64,000 nucleotides of DNA from Paraburkholderia caballeronis (GTDB taxonomy: Bacteria > Pseudomonadota > Gammaproteobacteria > Burkholderiales > Burkholderiaceae), in contig NZ_FNSR01000001.1 in NCBI RefSeq assembly GCF_900104845.1, forward strand, positions 2,914,001 through 2,978,000. The letters run 5' to 3'. The position numbers and the translations under genes are program-made. The notes below the pieces were generated by a model. That model was not told the DNA's origin and did not search any database. It worked only from the letters and a program-made list of their open reading frames with translations. Shown here one piece after another: positions 9,122 to 19,668 of the stretch. Numbering within the stretch: the stretch's first letter is position 1; every line of letters begins with the position of its first letter.

Positions 9122-9841
9122 ATGAGCGAATTCCAGTTGCCTGCGCGCCGCCGCATCTTCCTGATGCGGCACGGCGACGTCACGTACTTCGACGACTCGG
9201 GCCGCGCGATCGACCCGGACACCGTGCCGCTGAACGAGCACGGCCGCGAGCAGGCGAGCGCCGCGGGCCGGGCGTTCGCCGCGCAGGACATCCGCTTCGA
9301 CCGCGTGATCGTCAGCGGCCTGCGGCGCACCGTCGAGACCGCGGAGCGCGTGCTCGAAGAGACCCGCCAGATCGTCGAGATGGAAGTGCAGCCCGCGTGG
9401 CAGGAGATTCGCGGCGGCCGTCTCGGCGCGATTCCGGCCGAGCAGATGGAGAACGCGTTCCTGCGCGTGTTCGACGGCGTGGTGCCGGAAAGCACGCAGT
9501 TCCTCGGCGGCGAGACCATCGGCGAGTTGCTCGACCGCGTGCTGCCGCAGATGGATGCGCTGCGCGCCGATCCGTCGTGGGACACCGTGCTGCTGGTGCT
9601 GCACGGCGGCGTGAACCGCGCGCTCCTGTCCCACGCGATCACGGCCGGCGGGCGCGCGTTTTTCGGCCATCTCGCGCAGGCGACCGGCTGCATCAACGCG
9701 CTCGACGTCGGCGCGGCGCCGCACGACTGGGTGGTCCGCGCGCTCAATCACGCACCGCCGTCGCCGCTGCATCGCGACGTGCGCAACACGACGATGGAAA
9801 TGCTGTACGCGCAATACGTCCGCTACCGCCCACGCAACTAG
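9122..9841 (+). CDS. Histidine phosphatase superfamily protein (phosphoglycerate-mutase-like)
   Basis: 239 residues. The catalytic RHG triplet is in IFLMRHGDVTYFD (His17) and the second catalytic His is in LVLHGGVNRALLSH. Branch-2-type mutase insertions are not evident, so a small-molecule or acyl-phosphate phosphatase is more likely than a glycolytic mutase. It lies 48 bp after the hydratase and 26 bp before an APH-type kinase gene, so it probably belongs to this operon. A phosphatase inside an acyl-CoA operon that also encodes a kinase is notable (see findings). Confidence 0.8.
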   Translation: MSEFQLPARRRIFLMRHGDVTYFDDSGRAIDPDTVPLNEHGREQASAAGRAFAAQDIRFDRVIVSGLRRTVETAERVLEETRQIVEMEVQPAWQEIRGGRLGAIPAEQMENAFLRVFDGVVPESTQFLGGETIGELLDRVLPQMDALRADPSWDTVLLVLHGGVNRALLSHAITAGGRAFFGHLAQATGCINALDVGAAPHDWVVRALNHAPPSPLHRDVRNTTMEMLYAQYVRYRPRN

Positions 9842-9867
9842 CGCGACGCCCCACCACGGAGGAGACA

Positions 9868-10980
9868 ATGGCGCAAGCCACCCCGCAAGGAGACACCCCA
9901 CCCGCCCCGCAGACCGACTACTCGGCGTTCGAGGGCACCCGGCCGGTCACCGGCGCGCAGCGTTTCGACACCGACGCGCTCGCCGCGTGGCTTTCGGCGC
10001 ACGTCGACGGTTTCGCCGGCCCGCTCGCGGTCGAGCAGTTCGCGGGCGGCCAGTCGAACCCCACGTTCAAGCTCGTCACGCCGTCGCGCACGTGGGTGAT
10101 GCGCGCGAAACCCGGACCGAAGGCGAAGCTGCTGCCGTCCGCGCATGCGATCGAGCGCGAGTACCGCGTGATGGACGCGCTAGCGGCAACCGACGTGCCG
10201 GTCGCGAAGATGGCCGCGCTGTGCGACGACGAAACCGTGATCGGCCGCGCGTTCTACGTGATGGAGTTCGTCGAGGGCCGCGTGCTGTGGGACCAGGCGC
10301 TGCCCGGCATGACGCGCGACGAGCGCGCGGCGATCTACGACGAGATGAACCGCGTGATCGCGGCGCTGCATGACGTGTCGCCGGCCGACGTCGGCCTCGC
10401 CGACTACGGCAAGCCCGGCAACTACTTCACGCGGCAGATCGACCGCTGGAGCCGCCAGTACCAGGCGTCCGAGACCGAACCGATCGACGCGATGCACCGG
10501 CTGATCGAATGGCTGCCGCAGCACGTGCCGGCCGACGACGGCGCGCGCGTGTCGGTCGTCCACGGCGACTTCCGGCTCGACAACCTGATCTTCCATCCGA
10601 CCGAGCCGCGCGTGCTCGCGGTGCTCGACTGGGAACTGTCGACACTCGGCGACCCGCTCGCGGACTTCGCGTACCACTGCATGGCGTGGCACGTCGATCC
10701 CACGCAGTTTCGCGGCATCGCGGGTCTCGACTGGCACGCGCTCGGCATTCCGGACGAAGCGGCCTATGTCGCGCGCTACTGCGAGCGCACCGGCCTCGCG
10801 ATCCGCGGCGACTGGAACTTCTATCTCGCATACAACATGTTCCGGATCGCGGCGATCCTGCAAGGGATCATGAAGCGCGTCGCCGACGGCACCGCGTCGA
10901 GCGCGCAGGCGCTCGACGCCGGCCACCGCGCGAAGCCGATGGCCGAACTCGCGTGGCGCTATGCGCAGAAGGTCCGCTGA
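9868..10980 (+). CDS. APH-family phosphotransferase (ACAD10/11 kinase-domain-like)
   Basis: 370 residues with a protein-kinase-like aminoglycoside-phosphotransferase fold. The catalytic loop is VVHGDFRLDNLIFH and the metal-binding segment LDWELSTLGDPLADFAY; the nucleotide-binding lobe includes TWVMRAKPGPKAKLLPSAHA. A strong GGAGGAG precedes the ATG at 9868. The gene is followed at 53 bp by an acyl-CoA dehydrogenase gene; in human ACAD10/ACAD11 the two domains are fused, and in Pseudomonas LvaA/LvaC they phosphorylate and process 4-hydroxyacyl-CoA. A 4-hydroxyacyl-CoA kinase role is therefore likelier than antibiotic resistance. Confidence 0.82.
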   Translation: MAQATPQGDTPPAPQTDYSAFEGTRPVTGAQRFDTDALAAWLSAHVDGFAGPLAVEQFAGGQSNPTFKLVTPSRTWVMRAKPGPKAKLLPSAHAIEREYRVMDALAATDVPVAKMAALCDDETVIGRAFYVMEFVEGRVLWDQALPGMTRDERAAIYDEMNRVIAALHDVSPADVGLADYGKPGNYFTRQIDRWSRQYQASETEPIDAMHRLIEWLPQHVPADDGARVSVVHGDFRLDNLIFHPTEPRVLAVLDWELSTLGDPLADFAYHCMAWHVDPTQFRGIAGLDWHALGIPDEAAYVARYCERTGLAIRGDWNFYLAYNMFRIAAILQGIMKRVADGTASSAQALDAGHRAKPMAELAWRYAQKVR

Positions 10981-11033
10981 CGCCCTTTTCCGAACCGCTC
11001 ACTATCACGCCCCATCCCTAGCGAGGCAGACAG

Positions 11034-12293
<1,260 letters not shown>

Positions 12294-12312
12294 CGAGGGT
12301 ACCGAAGACGGG

Positions 12313-12337
12313 CGGCCCGCTTGCTGGCAGCGGGCCG
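12313..12337 (+). terminator. GC-rich hairpin after the acyl-CoA dehydrogenase gene
   Basis: CGGCCCGCT pairs perfectly with AGCGGGCCG around a 7-nt loop, 20 bp after the stop codon. No T tract follows, so it could be a weak or Rho-assisted terminator or a 3' stabiliser. Confidence 0.45.
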
Positions 12338-12372
12338 GTTCCGTGCGATGCCCCGCAACGAAGCGATGCTGA

Positions 12373-12759
12373 CTACAGCTGCGCTTCGATGGCGGCCTTG
12401 TCGATCACCGACCAGACCTGCGCGATCTTCCGTTCACGAAACGTATAAAACACGTTCTCCGCGAAGGAGATTCGCCGGCCGCCGATCGCGAGGCCGAGAA
12501 AACGGCCGCTGGGCCGGCAATCGAACGCGAGCCGGCTCGCGACGAAAGGCGGCTCGGTCACCAGCAACCCGATCACGAAACGCAGGTCCGGTATCTCGCG
12601 CACGTCCCGTTCCAGCATGTCCCGATAGCCTTGCAGGCCGATCGGCCTGCCGTTGTGGATGACGTCGCCGGCGACGAACCGGCCGAGCGACGGCCAGTCC
12701 CGTTCGTTCAGGCAGTCCAGGTAATCGCGGTAAATGCGGCTCAGGCTCGGCTCGCTCAT
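12373..12759 (-). CDS. SnoaL-like/NTF2-fold polyketide-cyclase-type small protein
   Basis: 128 residues with the ester-cyclase/SnoaL pattern: YRDYLDCLNERDWPSLGRF, VIHNGRPIGLQGYRDML, IPDLRFVIGLL and a C-terminal FRERKIAQVWSVIDK. Members have an NTF2-like cone fold; many are uncharacterised. The start at 12759 is preceded by GGGAG. It is transcribed away from the pyruvate-kinase-like gene, and no polyketide genes are nearby, so a biosynthetic role is unlikely. Confidence 0.7.
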   Translation of the reverse strand: MSEPSLSRIYRDYLDCLNERDWPSLGRFVAGDVIHNGRPIGLQGYRDMLERDVREIPDLRFVIGLLVTEPPFVASRLAFDCRPSGRFLGLAIGGRRISFAENVFYTFRERKIAQVWSVIDKAAIEAQL

Positions 12760-13034
12760 GATGGGCTCCCGCCGTCTCACGGCTCGGATCAACCGTGATC
12801 GTAGACCCGAAGCGAACGGCGTGCAGGCCGCCGGAATCCCCTTCTCCATCGCCCCATCGACGGCAAGTCACGGAACAGTCACTCTGGGTGGCTACCGTGA
12901 ATCTCGGTACGCGGGCCTCGGCCGCGCGCCGCCCGATCCGCCCGATGAGCCCGGCAAGCCGAAGCGAACGCGCGCGAGCGCCGCCCGACGGCGCGGCGAC
13001 AGGACCACGGCAACGAACGCTGGAGCTTCCCGCA

Positions 13035-14915
13035 ATGAACGCGACACCCGAAACAGCAAGCGACGTTTCCTGGCCGCCCCGGCTCGCGCAGGTGAAACAC
13101 GAAGTCGAAGCGTTGCGGCATGCGGCCCTCGCGGCGGAACAGGAATTCAGCGCCGAGATCGCATCGACGGCTCCGACGCTGCGCGACAGCGCCGTCAACC
13201 TCGCCCACTACCTCGCGGTGCGCCGCCACGACCTGCGCGCCCTTCAGGACGAGCTGGCGCGCCTCGGGCTCAGTTCGCTCGGACGCATGGAGGCGCACGT
13301 GATGGCGTCGCTTCAGGCCGTGCTGCGGGTGCTGCATGCGCTGCTGGGCGAGCCGGCGCCGGCCGACGTCGTCGACGATTCGCCGGTCACGTTCGACAGC
13401 GGCCCGGCGCTGCTCGCGCTGCACACGAAAGCGATCCTCGGTCTCGCGCCGCACGGACGCGAAACCCGCATCATGGTCACGATGCCCGGCGAGGCGGCCG
13501 ATGCGCCGGATCTGATCCGGAAGCTGCTCGATGCCGGCATGGGAATCATGCGAATCAATTGCGCGCACGATTCGGCGCCGGTCTGGGAACGGATGGTCGG
13601 GCATCTGCGCGACGCGGAGCGCGCGTCGGGCAAGCGGTGCCGGGTGTCGGTCGATCTCGCCGGCCCGAAGCTGCGCACCGGTCCGATCGCCCCCGGACCG
13701 GCCGTCGTCAAGCTGCGGCCGGTCCGCAATGCCGTCGGGCAGGTGACCGAACCCGCCCGCGTGCGGCTGGTCGCCGGCAGCGGTCAACCCGACGCGAAAG
13801 TGCCCGCGATCCCCGTCGAACCGGCGCTCGTCGACAACGCCAAAGCCGGCGACACCCTCGTTTTCGCCGACGCGCGCGGCCGCAAGCGGGTGCTTCGCGT
13901 CACGGAGGTCCGTTCGGGCGAGTGCCGGTGCGAGACCGCCAAATCGGCCTACCTCGTGCCCGGCACGAGCCTTGCGTTGCGGCGCAAGCGAACGTCGATC
14001 GCGCACGGCGAAGTGGGCGCGCTGCCCACGGTCGAACAGTGGATCGCATTGCACGTGGGCGACACGCTGGACGTCGTGTGCGGCGACACCCCCGGTCGCG
14101 ATGCGATCCACGACGGCGCGGGGCGGGTGGCCGAACCGGCCTTCATTTCGTGCGCGCTGGCCGAAGTGTTCAGCGGCGCGCGCGCCGGCCAGCCGATCCT
14201 GTTCGACGACGGCAAGATCCACGGCGTGATAACCGACGTCGCCGCCGACCGGCTGCGGGTGGAGATCACCGGGGCCGCAGGAGGCGCGGCGAAACTCCGG
14301 TCCGAAAAGGGCATCAACCTGCCGGACTCGGAACTGCCGCTACCGGCCCTGACGACAAAGGACATCGACGACCTCGCGTTCGTCGCGAAGCACGCGGACG
14401 CGGTCGCGATGTCGTTCGTGCAGCGGCCGGAAGACATCGACGACCTGCTGCGCGAGATCGGCGAACTCGACGCGCAACAACTCGGCATCGTGCTGAAGAT
14501 CGAAACGAAAACCGCGTTCACGCGGCTGCCGGATCTGTTGTTCAGCGCGATGCGGCATGCGCCGGTCGCGGTGATGATCGCGCGCGGCGATCTCGGCGTG
14601 GAGGTCGGCTTCGAGCGGCTGTCCGAGGTGCAGGAGGAGATGCTGTGGCTGTGCGAGGCGGCGCACGTGCCGGTCATCTGGGCCACGCAGGTGCTCGAAT
14701 CGCTGGCGAAAGGCGGCATGCCGTCACGCGCGGAAGTCAGCGATGCGGCGATGGGCAGCCGCGCCGAATGCGTGATGCTGAACAAGGGGCCTTATATCCT
14801 CGAAACGCTCGGATTCCTGACGGACGTGCTCGGCCGGATCGAGGAGCATCATCACAAAAAAACGCCGCGCCTGCGCAAGCTGCGGGTGGCCAGCGGTCAT
14901 GCGTCGGCGGAGTGA
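13035..14915 (+). CDS. Pyruvate-kinase-like protein with an N-terminal helical extension and no C-domain
   Basis: 626 residues, longer than classical pyruvate kinase (about 470). The first 160 residues are helical (RRHDLRALQDELARLGLSSL, then GRMEAHVMASLQAVLRVL). The barrel follows: LLDAGMGIMRINCAHDS, AVAMSFVQRPEDIDDL, IVLKIETKTAF, VMIARGDLGVEVGFERLSEV and VIWATQVLESLAKGGMPSRA. The B domain is enlarged (about residues 250-420), and the protein ends soon after MLNKGPYILET, where normal enzymes have SGETA followed by the allosteric C-domain. It may therefore be non-allosteric or act on another substrate. The start at 13035 gives the extension seen in relatives. Confidence 0.78.
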   Translation: MNATPETASDVSWPPRLAQVKHEVEALRHAALAAEQEFSAEIASTAPTLRDSAVNLAHYLAVRRHDLRALQDELARLGLSSLGRMEAHVMASLQAVLRVLHALLGEPAPADVVDDSPVTFDSGPALLALHTKAILGLAPHGRETRIMVTMPGEAADAPDLIRKLLDAGMGIMRINCAHDSAPVWERMVGHLRDAERASGKRCRVSVDLAGPKLRTGPIAPGPAVVKLRPVRNAVGQVTEPARVRLVAGSGQPDAKVPAIPVEPALVDNAKAGDTLVFADARGRKRVLRVTEVRSGECRCETAKSAYLVPGTSLALRRKRTSIAHGEVGALPTVEQWIALHVGDTLDVVCGDTPGRDAIHDGAGRVAEPAFISCALAEVFSGARAGQPILFDDGKIHGVITDVAADRLRVEITGAAGGAAKLRSEKGINLPDSELPLPALTTKDIDDLAFVAKHADAVAMSFVQRPEDIDDLLREIGELDAQQLGIVLKIETKTAFTRLPDLLFSAMRHAPVAVMIARGDLGVEVGFERLSEVQEEMLWLCEAAHVPVIWATQVLESLAKGGMPSRAEVSDAAMGSRAECVMLNKGPYILETLGFLTDVLGRIEEHHHKKTPRLRKLRVASGHASAE

Positions 14916-14952
14916 CGCAACAACGCGAAGACGGTCGGATACGAGCCCGCCC

Positions 14953-16215
14953 CTAGCCCGCCTCGACCCGGTTGCGCCCCGACTGCTTCGCCCGATAAAG
15001 CGCCCGGTCCGCGCGTTTCATCAGCGTATCGACGTCGCGCTCCCCGGCGTCGCGCGTGACCACGCCGATGCTGACGGTGAACGGAATCGGCTTCAGATGC
15101 CACTCGTGCGCGAAGTCCTGCTGCTCGATGCGCCGCCGCAGCGTTTCCGCGATCGTATGCGCGAGCCCCGCATCCGCGCCGGGCAGCGCCGCGACGAACT
15201 CCTCGCCGCCCCAGCGCGCGAACAGATTCGCTTCGTGCGTCATCGACATCCCGACTTTCGCGAGCACGCGCAGCACTTCGTCGCCCGCATCGTGACCATG
15301 GCTGTCGTTGATGTTCTTGAAGAAGTCGATGTCGAGAATGAACACGGACAGAACGTCGTCGGTGCCGAGCACGTTGTCGATGAACGCCAGAAACTCGCGG
15401 CGGTTCGGCAGGCCGGTCAGCGCATCGGTGACGGCCTGCTTCTTCAGCAGTTCCATCTGCCGCGCGCGATCGGTGATGTCGCGGACGACCGCCGTGAATT
15501 CGGTCACCCCGTTCACGTCGATCTTCGCGATCGCGATTTCGACCGGAATGATCGAGCCGTCGCGATGCTGTCCGTACACGCTGTTGCTCTCGTCCATGCG
15601 CGGCGGCGTCGTCTGCCGCAGTTCGGTCAGCGTCGAATCCGCGAACTGCTGCACGTTCCGCGCGTGGTGCGCGCGAAACTGTTCCGGCAGCAGCATTTCG
15701 ACCGGCCGCCCCAGCACCTCGGCCGCCGTATAACCGAACAGATTCTGCGCGGCGCGATTGAACAACGTGATGTGGTGCCGCTGATCGATCGCGACGATCG
15801 CGTCATACGCCGAATCCACCACCGCGCGATAACGCGATGCGCTGACGTCGGGTTCGCGCGTCTGCGACGTTGCCGGTGCGATGGGGAAGCCCGTCACGAA
15901 CACGGTCGCATCGTTCGCACGCGCGGCCGGCTTGAGCGACACGCGCCACCGCTGCGCGCCGTCGCAAAAGTCGCACGTCCGCGCGCCGCCGGACGTCAGG
16001 CATTCGTCGAGCTTTTCCCGCAACGCAAGCCGCGCATTCTCTGGAACCAGCGCATCGAACGGAATCGGAAAGGTCGGCTTGTCCGCATGCACGGCGCCAG
16101 TCATCTGGAAAAAAGCATCGTTGCACGCGGTGACGACAAGCGCGCCGCGCTCGTCGCGCCCGACGACGGCGATGCTTTCCGCGAACTCGTTCGGGTTGTT
16201 GGGCCAATCGGACAT
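14953..16215 (-). CDS. PAS-PAS-GGDEF diguanylate cyclase
   Basis: 420 residues. The first PAS-like domain spans about 1-120 (ACNDAFFQMTG), the second about 135-255 (YDAIVAIDQRHHITLFNRAA, VVRDITDRARQ), and GGDEF about 265-420. The active-site motif is GGEEF (FARWGGEEFVAALPG), compatible with cyclic di-GMP synthesis; no RxxD inhibitory site is seen just upstream. No membrane segment, so a cytoplasmic sensor. The start at 16215 is chosen over 16236 because AAGGTGAG lies just upstream of it. Convergent with the pyruvate-kinase-like gene. Confidence 0.88.
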   Translation of the reverse strand: MSDWPNNPNEFAESIAVVGRDERGALVVTACNDAFFQMTGAVHADKPTFPIPFDALVPENARLALREKLDECLTSGGARTCDFCDGAQRWRVSLKPAARANDATVFVTGFPIAPATSQTREPDVSASRYRAVVDSAYDAIVAIDQRHHITLFNRAAQNLFGYTAAEVLGRPVEMLLPEQFRAHHARNVQQFADSTLTELRQTTPPRMDESNSVYGQHRDGSIIPVEIAIAKIDVNGVTEFTAVVRDITDRARQMELLKKQAVTDALTGLPNRREFLAFIDNVLGTDDVLSVFILDIDFFKNINDSHGHDAGDEVLRVLAKVGMSMTHEANLFARWGGEEFVAALPGADAGLAHTIAETLRRRIEQQDFAHEWHLKPIPFTVSIGVVTRDAGERDVDTLMKRADRALYRAKQSGRNRVEAG

Positions 16216-16755
16216 GGTCTCACCTTGCGGGAGCATTACACTGCGCCGGTTCAGTATGCTGGGAACCATTGTTGCATAACAGTCTGACGGTATTCGCAGC
16301 ACCGGGCTATTTCGCCTATACGGCCAGGCTGGATCAGCAGATGCCGGACCCGCATCCGCAATCGCGCGGATCAGCGGCGCGCCCTCACCCTTCCACGAAG
16401 ATCGCCATGACCTTCCTGCACGTCGCGTTGAACGGCGATCGGCGACGACGCAGTTGCATCGGTGCAAGCGGGCGCTGATTCGATCCACGGCAGGTTCACC
16501 ACGGCTACGACGGCTCGTGCCGGGCCGTGAACCGGCGCGCGCTCGCGCCCGGGCATGGCATCAGAACCGGGATGGAAGACGTGACGGCGCGGCCGGACGG
16601 CCGCGCGGCGCGAGAGCAATGCCGAACGGGTCGAAGCCGCCAGATCGTTGATCGCGAATCCCGTCTCGCATGACTGAACGGCTGCGTCGGCATGGTCCGC
16701 CATCCGCATCGCGGGACCGGGACAAGCCGTCCCGCCGCAGCCAACCCCCAGCCCG
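16216..16755. other. Intergenic stretch without a recognisable gene
   Basis: About 540 bp between the cyclase start and the small lipoprotein stop. Short open frames exist on both strands but none has family-like composition or a good ribosome site. A GC-rich inverted repeat (GCGGGAC and GTCCCGC around 16721-16738) lies just downstream of the lipoprotein gene and may terminate it. Nothing else identified. Confidence 0.4.
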
Positions 16756-17001
16756 CTACCGATAGTTCACGAAGTTGATGATGTCGTTCAGGAACCACGG
16801 CAGGATCAGTTGCGTATCGGGGTAGCGGGTGCCGACGCTGAGCCGCGGCGGTCTCGACGCGGCGTCGCCGGTGTGCAGGATGTAGGTATCCGTATCGTCC
16901 GGCCCCGGCCGCGCGGCCTGATAGTCGGCGGGCGGCCGCGACGGCGCGCAGCCGGCGAAAACGAACACGACGAGGACCGCGGCAACACGAAAAGACTTCA
17001 T
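16756..17001 (-). CDS. Small predicted lipoprotein
   Basis: 81 residues. A short signal sequence ends in the lipobox FAGC (Cys at about residue 18), so lipidation and envelope anchoring are likely. The mature part is Pro/Asp-rich and ends in QLILPWFLNDIINFVNYR, a hydrophobic, aromatic tail that looks conserved-domain-like. No family recognised. It lies 41 bp downstream of the ABC exporter gene on the same strand and may be co-transcribed. Confidence 0.6.
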   Translation of the reverse strand: MKSFRVAAVLVVFVFAGCAPSRPPADYQAARPGPDDTDTYILHTGDAASRPPRLSVGTRYPDTQLILPWFLNDIINFVNYR

Positions 17002-17042
17002 GACGGTGAGTTCCCGAAACGTGACGTGACCTGAGCGCATCG

Positions 17043-18890
17043 TTACACAGAGTCGACCCGGTCGCGCGCTGCGCCGCCCTCGTCCGCCGGTTTCGGCCAC
17101 TCGCCGAACTGCAGCGCCGCAAGCTGCGCATAGAGCGGCGAACTGCGCAGCAGCTCGGCGTGACGCCCCTGCGCGACGATGCGGCCCTGCTCCATCACGA
17201 CGATGCGGTCGGCCTGCTGCACGGTCGCGAGACGATGCGCGATGACGAGCGTCGTGCGGTTCTGCGCGGCGTTGTCGAGCGCCGTCTGCACGAGCCGTTC
17301 GCTGGCCGCGTCGAGCGCGCTGGTGGCTTCGTCGAGCAGCAGGATCGGCGGATTCTTGAGGATCGCGCGCGCGATCGCGATGCGCTGGCGCTGCCCGCCG
17401 GACAGCCGCACGCCGCGCTCGCCGAGAAACGTGTCGTAACCTTCCGGAAGCGCGTCGATGAAGCCGTCGGCCGCGGCCATCGCGGCGGCGCGCCGCACCT
17501 GCTCCAGCGTGGCGTCGGGCGTGCCGTAGCGGATGTTGTCGAGCACGCTGCCCGAAAAGATCACCGACTCCTGCAATACGACGCCGATCGCGTGGCGCAG
17601 ATCCGCGAACGACGCCTGCCGCGTCGAAACGCCGTTGATTACGATGTCGCCCGCCTGCGGGTCGTAGAAGCGCATCAGCAACTGGAACACGGTGGTCTTG
17701 CCCGCGCCGGACGGCCCGACCAGCGCGACGTGCTCGCCCTCGCGCACGTCGAGCGAAAAGCCGGCCAGCGCGGCGATGCCGGGCCGGGACGGATACGAAA
17801 AACTCACGCCGTCGAAGCGGATGCCGTCACCGCGCGCGGGCAGCGGCACGGTGCTCGCCGCTTCGACCACCGGCGAGCGCGAGGCCAGCAGTTGCAGCAA
17901 CCGCTCGGTCGCGCCGGCGGCCCGCTGCAGGTCGCCCCATACTTCGGCCACCGCGCCGACGGCGCCCGCCGTGAACACTGCGTAAAGGATGAACTGCGAC
18001 AGTTGCCCCGCCGTCATGCGCCCGGCCAGCACCGCCTGCGCGCCGAGCCACAGCACGAACACGATCGCGGCGAACACCAGCACGATCACCACGGCGGTCA
18101 GCCATGCCCGCGCGCGGATGCGCGTCAACGCGGTGTCGAACGCGGCTTCGACCGCATTGCCGAAGCGCCGCGCCTCGAAGGTTTCCTGCGTGTACGACTG
18201 CACGGTCGGCATCGCGTTGAGCACTTCGCCGGCCAACGCGCTCGCGTTCGCGACCTTGTCCTGGCTCGCGCGCGACAGCCGCCGCACGCGCCGCCCGAAC
18301 AGCACGATCGGCGCGACCACCACGACCAGCGTCGCGATGATGTAGCCGGACAGCACCGGACTCGTCACGACCAGCATCCCGACGCCGCCGGTCATCAGGA
18401 AGAAGTTGCGCAGCCCGAGCGACAGGCTCGTGCCGACCACGGTCTGGATCAGCGTGGTGTCGGTGGTGAGCCGCGACAGCACCTCGCCGGTCTGCGCGGT
18501 CTCGAAGAACTGCGGACTCATCCGCATCACGTGGTCGTAGACCGACCGGCGCAGATCGGCCGTCACGCGCTCGCCGAGCCACGACACGAGATAAAAGCGC
18601 AGCGCGGTCGTGCCGGCCAGCACCAGCGAAACGATGAACAGCGCGACGAAATAACGGTCGATGTGGGTGCGGTCGCCGCTCGCGAAACCGCGGTCGATCA
18701 GGTATTTGAACGCGACCGGCAGCGCGAGCGTCGCGCCCGCCGACGTCACGAGCGCGGCGAACGCGAGCGCCCAGCGCCCCGCATACGGCCGCAGGAACGG
18801 GAACAGCGCGAACAGCGGGCCGATGCGTTTGGCGGGGGTGGCGGGCGCGGCCGCCGTGGCAGCGGACGACGCGGATGCAACATCAGGCAT
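17043..18890 (-). CDS. MsbA-like ABC exporter, fused membrane and ATPase domains
   Basis: 615-residue half-transporter. Six membrane spans occupy about residues 25-320 (first GRWALAFAALVTSAGATLAL), with the coupling segment QFFETAQTGEVLSRLTTDT. The ATPase has Walker A GPSGAGKTT, signature LSGGQRQR, Walker B ILLLDEATSALD and H-loop IAHRLATV, all intact. It resembles the family variously annotated as lipid A or multidrug exporters; the substrate cannot be told. No partner subunit is needed because it would homodimerise. Confidence 0.9.
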   Translation of the reverse strand: MPDVASASSAATAAAPATPAKRIGPLFALFPFLRPYAGRWALAFAALVTSAGATLALPVAFKYLIDRGFASGDRTHIDRYFVALFIVSLVLAGTTALRFYLVSWLGERVTADLRRSVYDHVMRMSPQFFETAQTGEVLSRLTTDTTLIQTVVGTSLSLGLRNFFLMTGGVGMLVVTSPVLSGYIIATLVVVVAPIVLFGRRVRRLSRASQDKVANASALAGEVLNAMPTVQSYTQETFEARRFGNAVEAAFDTALTRIRARAWLTAVVIVLVFAAIVFVLWLGAQAVLAGRMTAGQLSQFILYAVFTAGAVGAVAEVWGDLQRAAGATERLLQLLASRSPVVEAASTVPLPARGDGIRFDGVSFSYPSRPGIAALAGFSLDVREGEHVALVGPSGAGKTTVFQLLMRFYDPQAGDIVINGVSTRQASFADLRHAIGVVLQESVIFSGSVLDNIRYGTPDATLEQVRRAAAMAAADGFIDALPEGYDTFLGERGVRLSGGQRQRIAIARAILKNPPILLLDEATSALDAASERLVQTALDNAAQNRTTLVIAHRLATVQQADRIVVMEQGRIVAQGRHAELLRSSPLYAQLAALQFGEWPKPADEGGAARDRVDSV

Positions 18891-18983
18891 GGAGATTCCC
18901 GGGCCGGTCGAAATGGGTTGATTGTGCCAGTCCCGCGATCCGGAGGCCGGTCGCAGGCGGGGGGCGGCGCGGGTCGGCCGCCG

Positions 18984-19250
18984 TCATGCGAAGCGGTCCT
19001 CTCCCGACGCCGCCTGTTCCCGCGGCGGCCGCCGGCGCGCCAGCCGCGCGGCGGCTTCCAGCACCGACACGCCGGCCGGCGTGAGCGCCGGCCGACGCAG
19101 CTCGCCGGACGGTCCGCCGGACAGCGGTTCGAACGAGATCAGCCGGCAGCCGAGCAGCGTGTCGAGTTCGATGCGCGTCATGTCGATCTGGTCCGGCGCG
19201 TGGCGGACCAGCATCAACGTAGCCAGTTCATGAGGGCTCAACATGGTCAT
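18984..19250 (-). CDS. Small hypothetical protein, possible winged-helix fold
   Basis: 88 residues from ATG at 19250 (GGAG lies 9 bp upstream; 19244 and 19265 are alternatives). The pattern SPHELATLMLVRHAPDQIDM, RIELDTLLGCRLISFE and RPALTPAGVSVLEAAARL resembles a winged helix with a C-terminal recognition-type helix, but no family is recognised. Codon usage matches the neighbours. Same strand as the ABC exporter (93 bp gap). Confidence 0.5.
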   Translation of the reverse strand: MTMLSPHELATLMLVRHAPDQIDMTRIELDTLLGCRLISFEPLSGGPSGELRRPALTPAGVSVLEAAARLARRRPPREQAASGEDRFA

Positions 19251-19377
19251 TTCCGTGGACTCCATGGAGGGCATGCGGTTGCGGTCGATGCGGGCGGCGC
19301 ATGCGCCGCCGCTGCGTGACCGCATCGGCATGGAACGGTGTCCGGCGCGCGGACACGGCTGAACGGTTCGCGCGGAG

Positions 19378-19668
19378 CTAACGCACCCGAACGAGCGTGA
19401 CCGCATGCTCGGGGCACGCCGACACGCACAACCCGCACGCGCGGCACGCATCGGCGCGCGGCGCATACGCGACCTTCATCCCGTGCACGCGCAGCCTGAA
19501 CCGGTGCAGCGGCCCGAGCTTCCGATAGTCCGCCGGGTCGATGCGGCGGATGTCGAACACGTTCTCCGGACAGACGATCGCGCAGTCGGCTTTCCCCTCG
19601 CAGCGCGCGAAATCGACGGACGGCGCGATCACGCCGGGCGGCTGCCTGCAGACCGCATCGCGGGTCAT
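19378..19668 (-). CDS. Ferredoxin-like 4Fe-4S protein
   Basis: 96 residues. The second cluster motif is canonical (CRACGLCVSACP). The first is CEGKADCAIVCP, with a longer gap between the first two cysteines, as in seven- or eight-iron ferredoxins where one cluster is modified. Between them is a 30-residue insertion. The ATG overlaps the preceding stop by 4 bp, so it is translationally coupled to the small membrane protein gene behind an ECF sigma factor. Likely a small electron carrier; partner unknown. Confidence 0.8.
   Translation of the reverse strand: MTRDAVCRQPPGVIAPSVDFARCEGKADCAIVCPENVFDIRRIDPADYRKLGPLHRFRLRVHGMKVAYAPRADACRACGLCVSACPEHAVTLVRVR

Noticed and set aside
9868..10980. APH-family gene as an aminoglycoside resistance gene
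   Set aside because: Context (acyl-CoA operon, adjacent ACAD) and ACAD11-like pairing point to acyl-CoA metabolism.
16269..16709. Open frames on both strands in the gap after the cyclase gene
   Set aside because: No family-like pattern or ribosome site; Arg-rich composition typical of non-coding GC-rich DNA.
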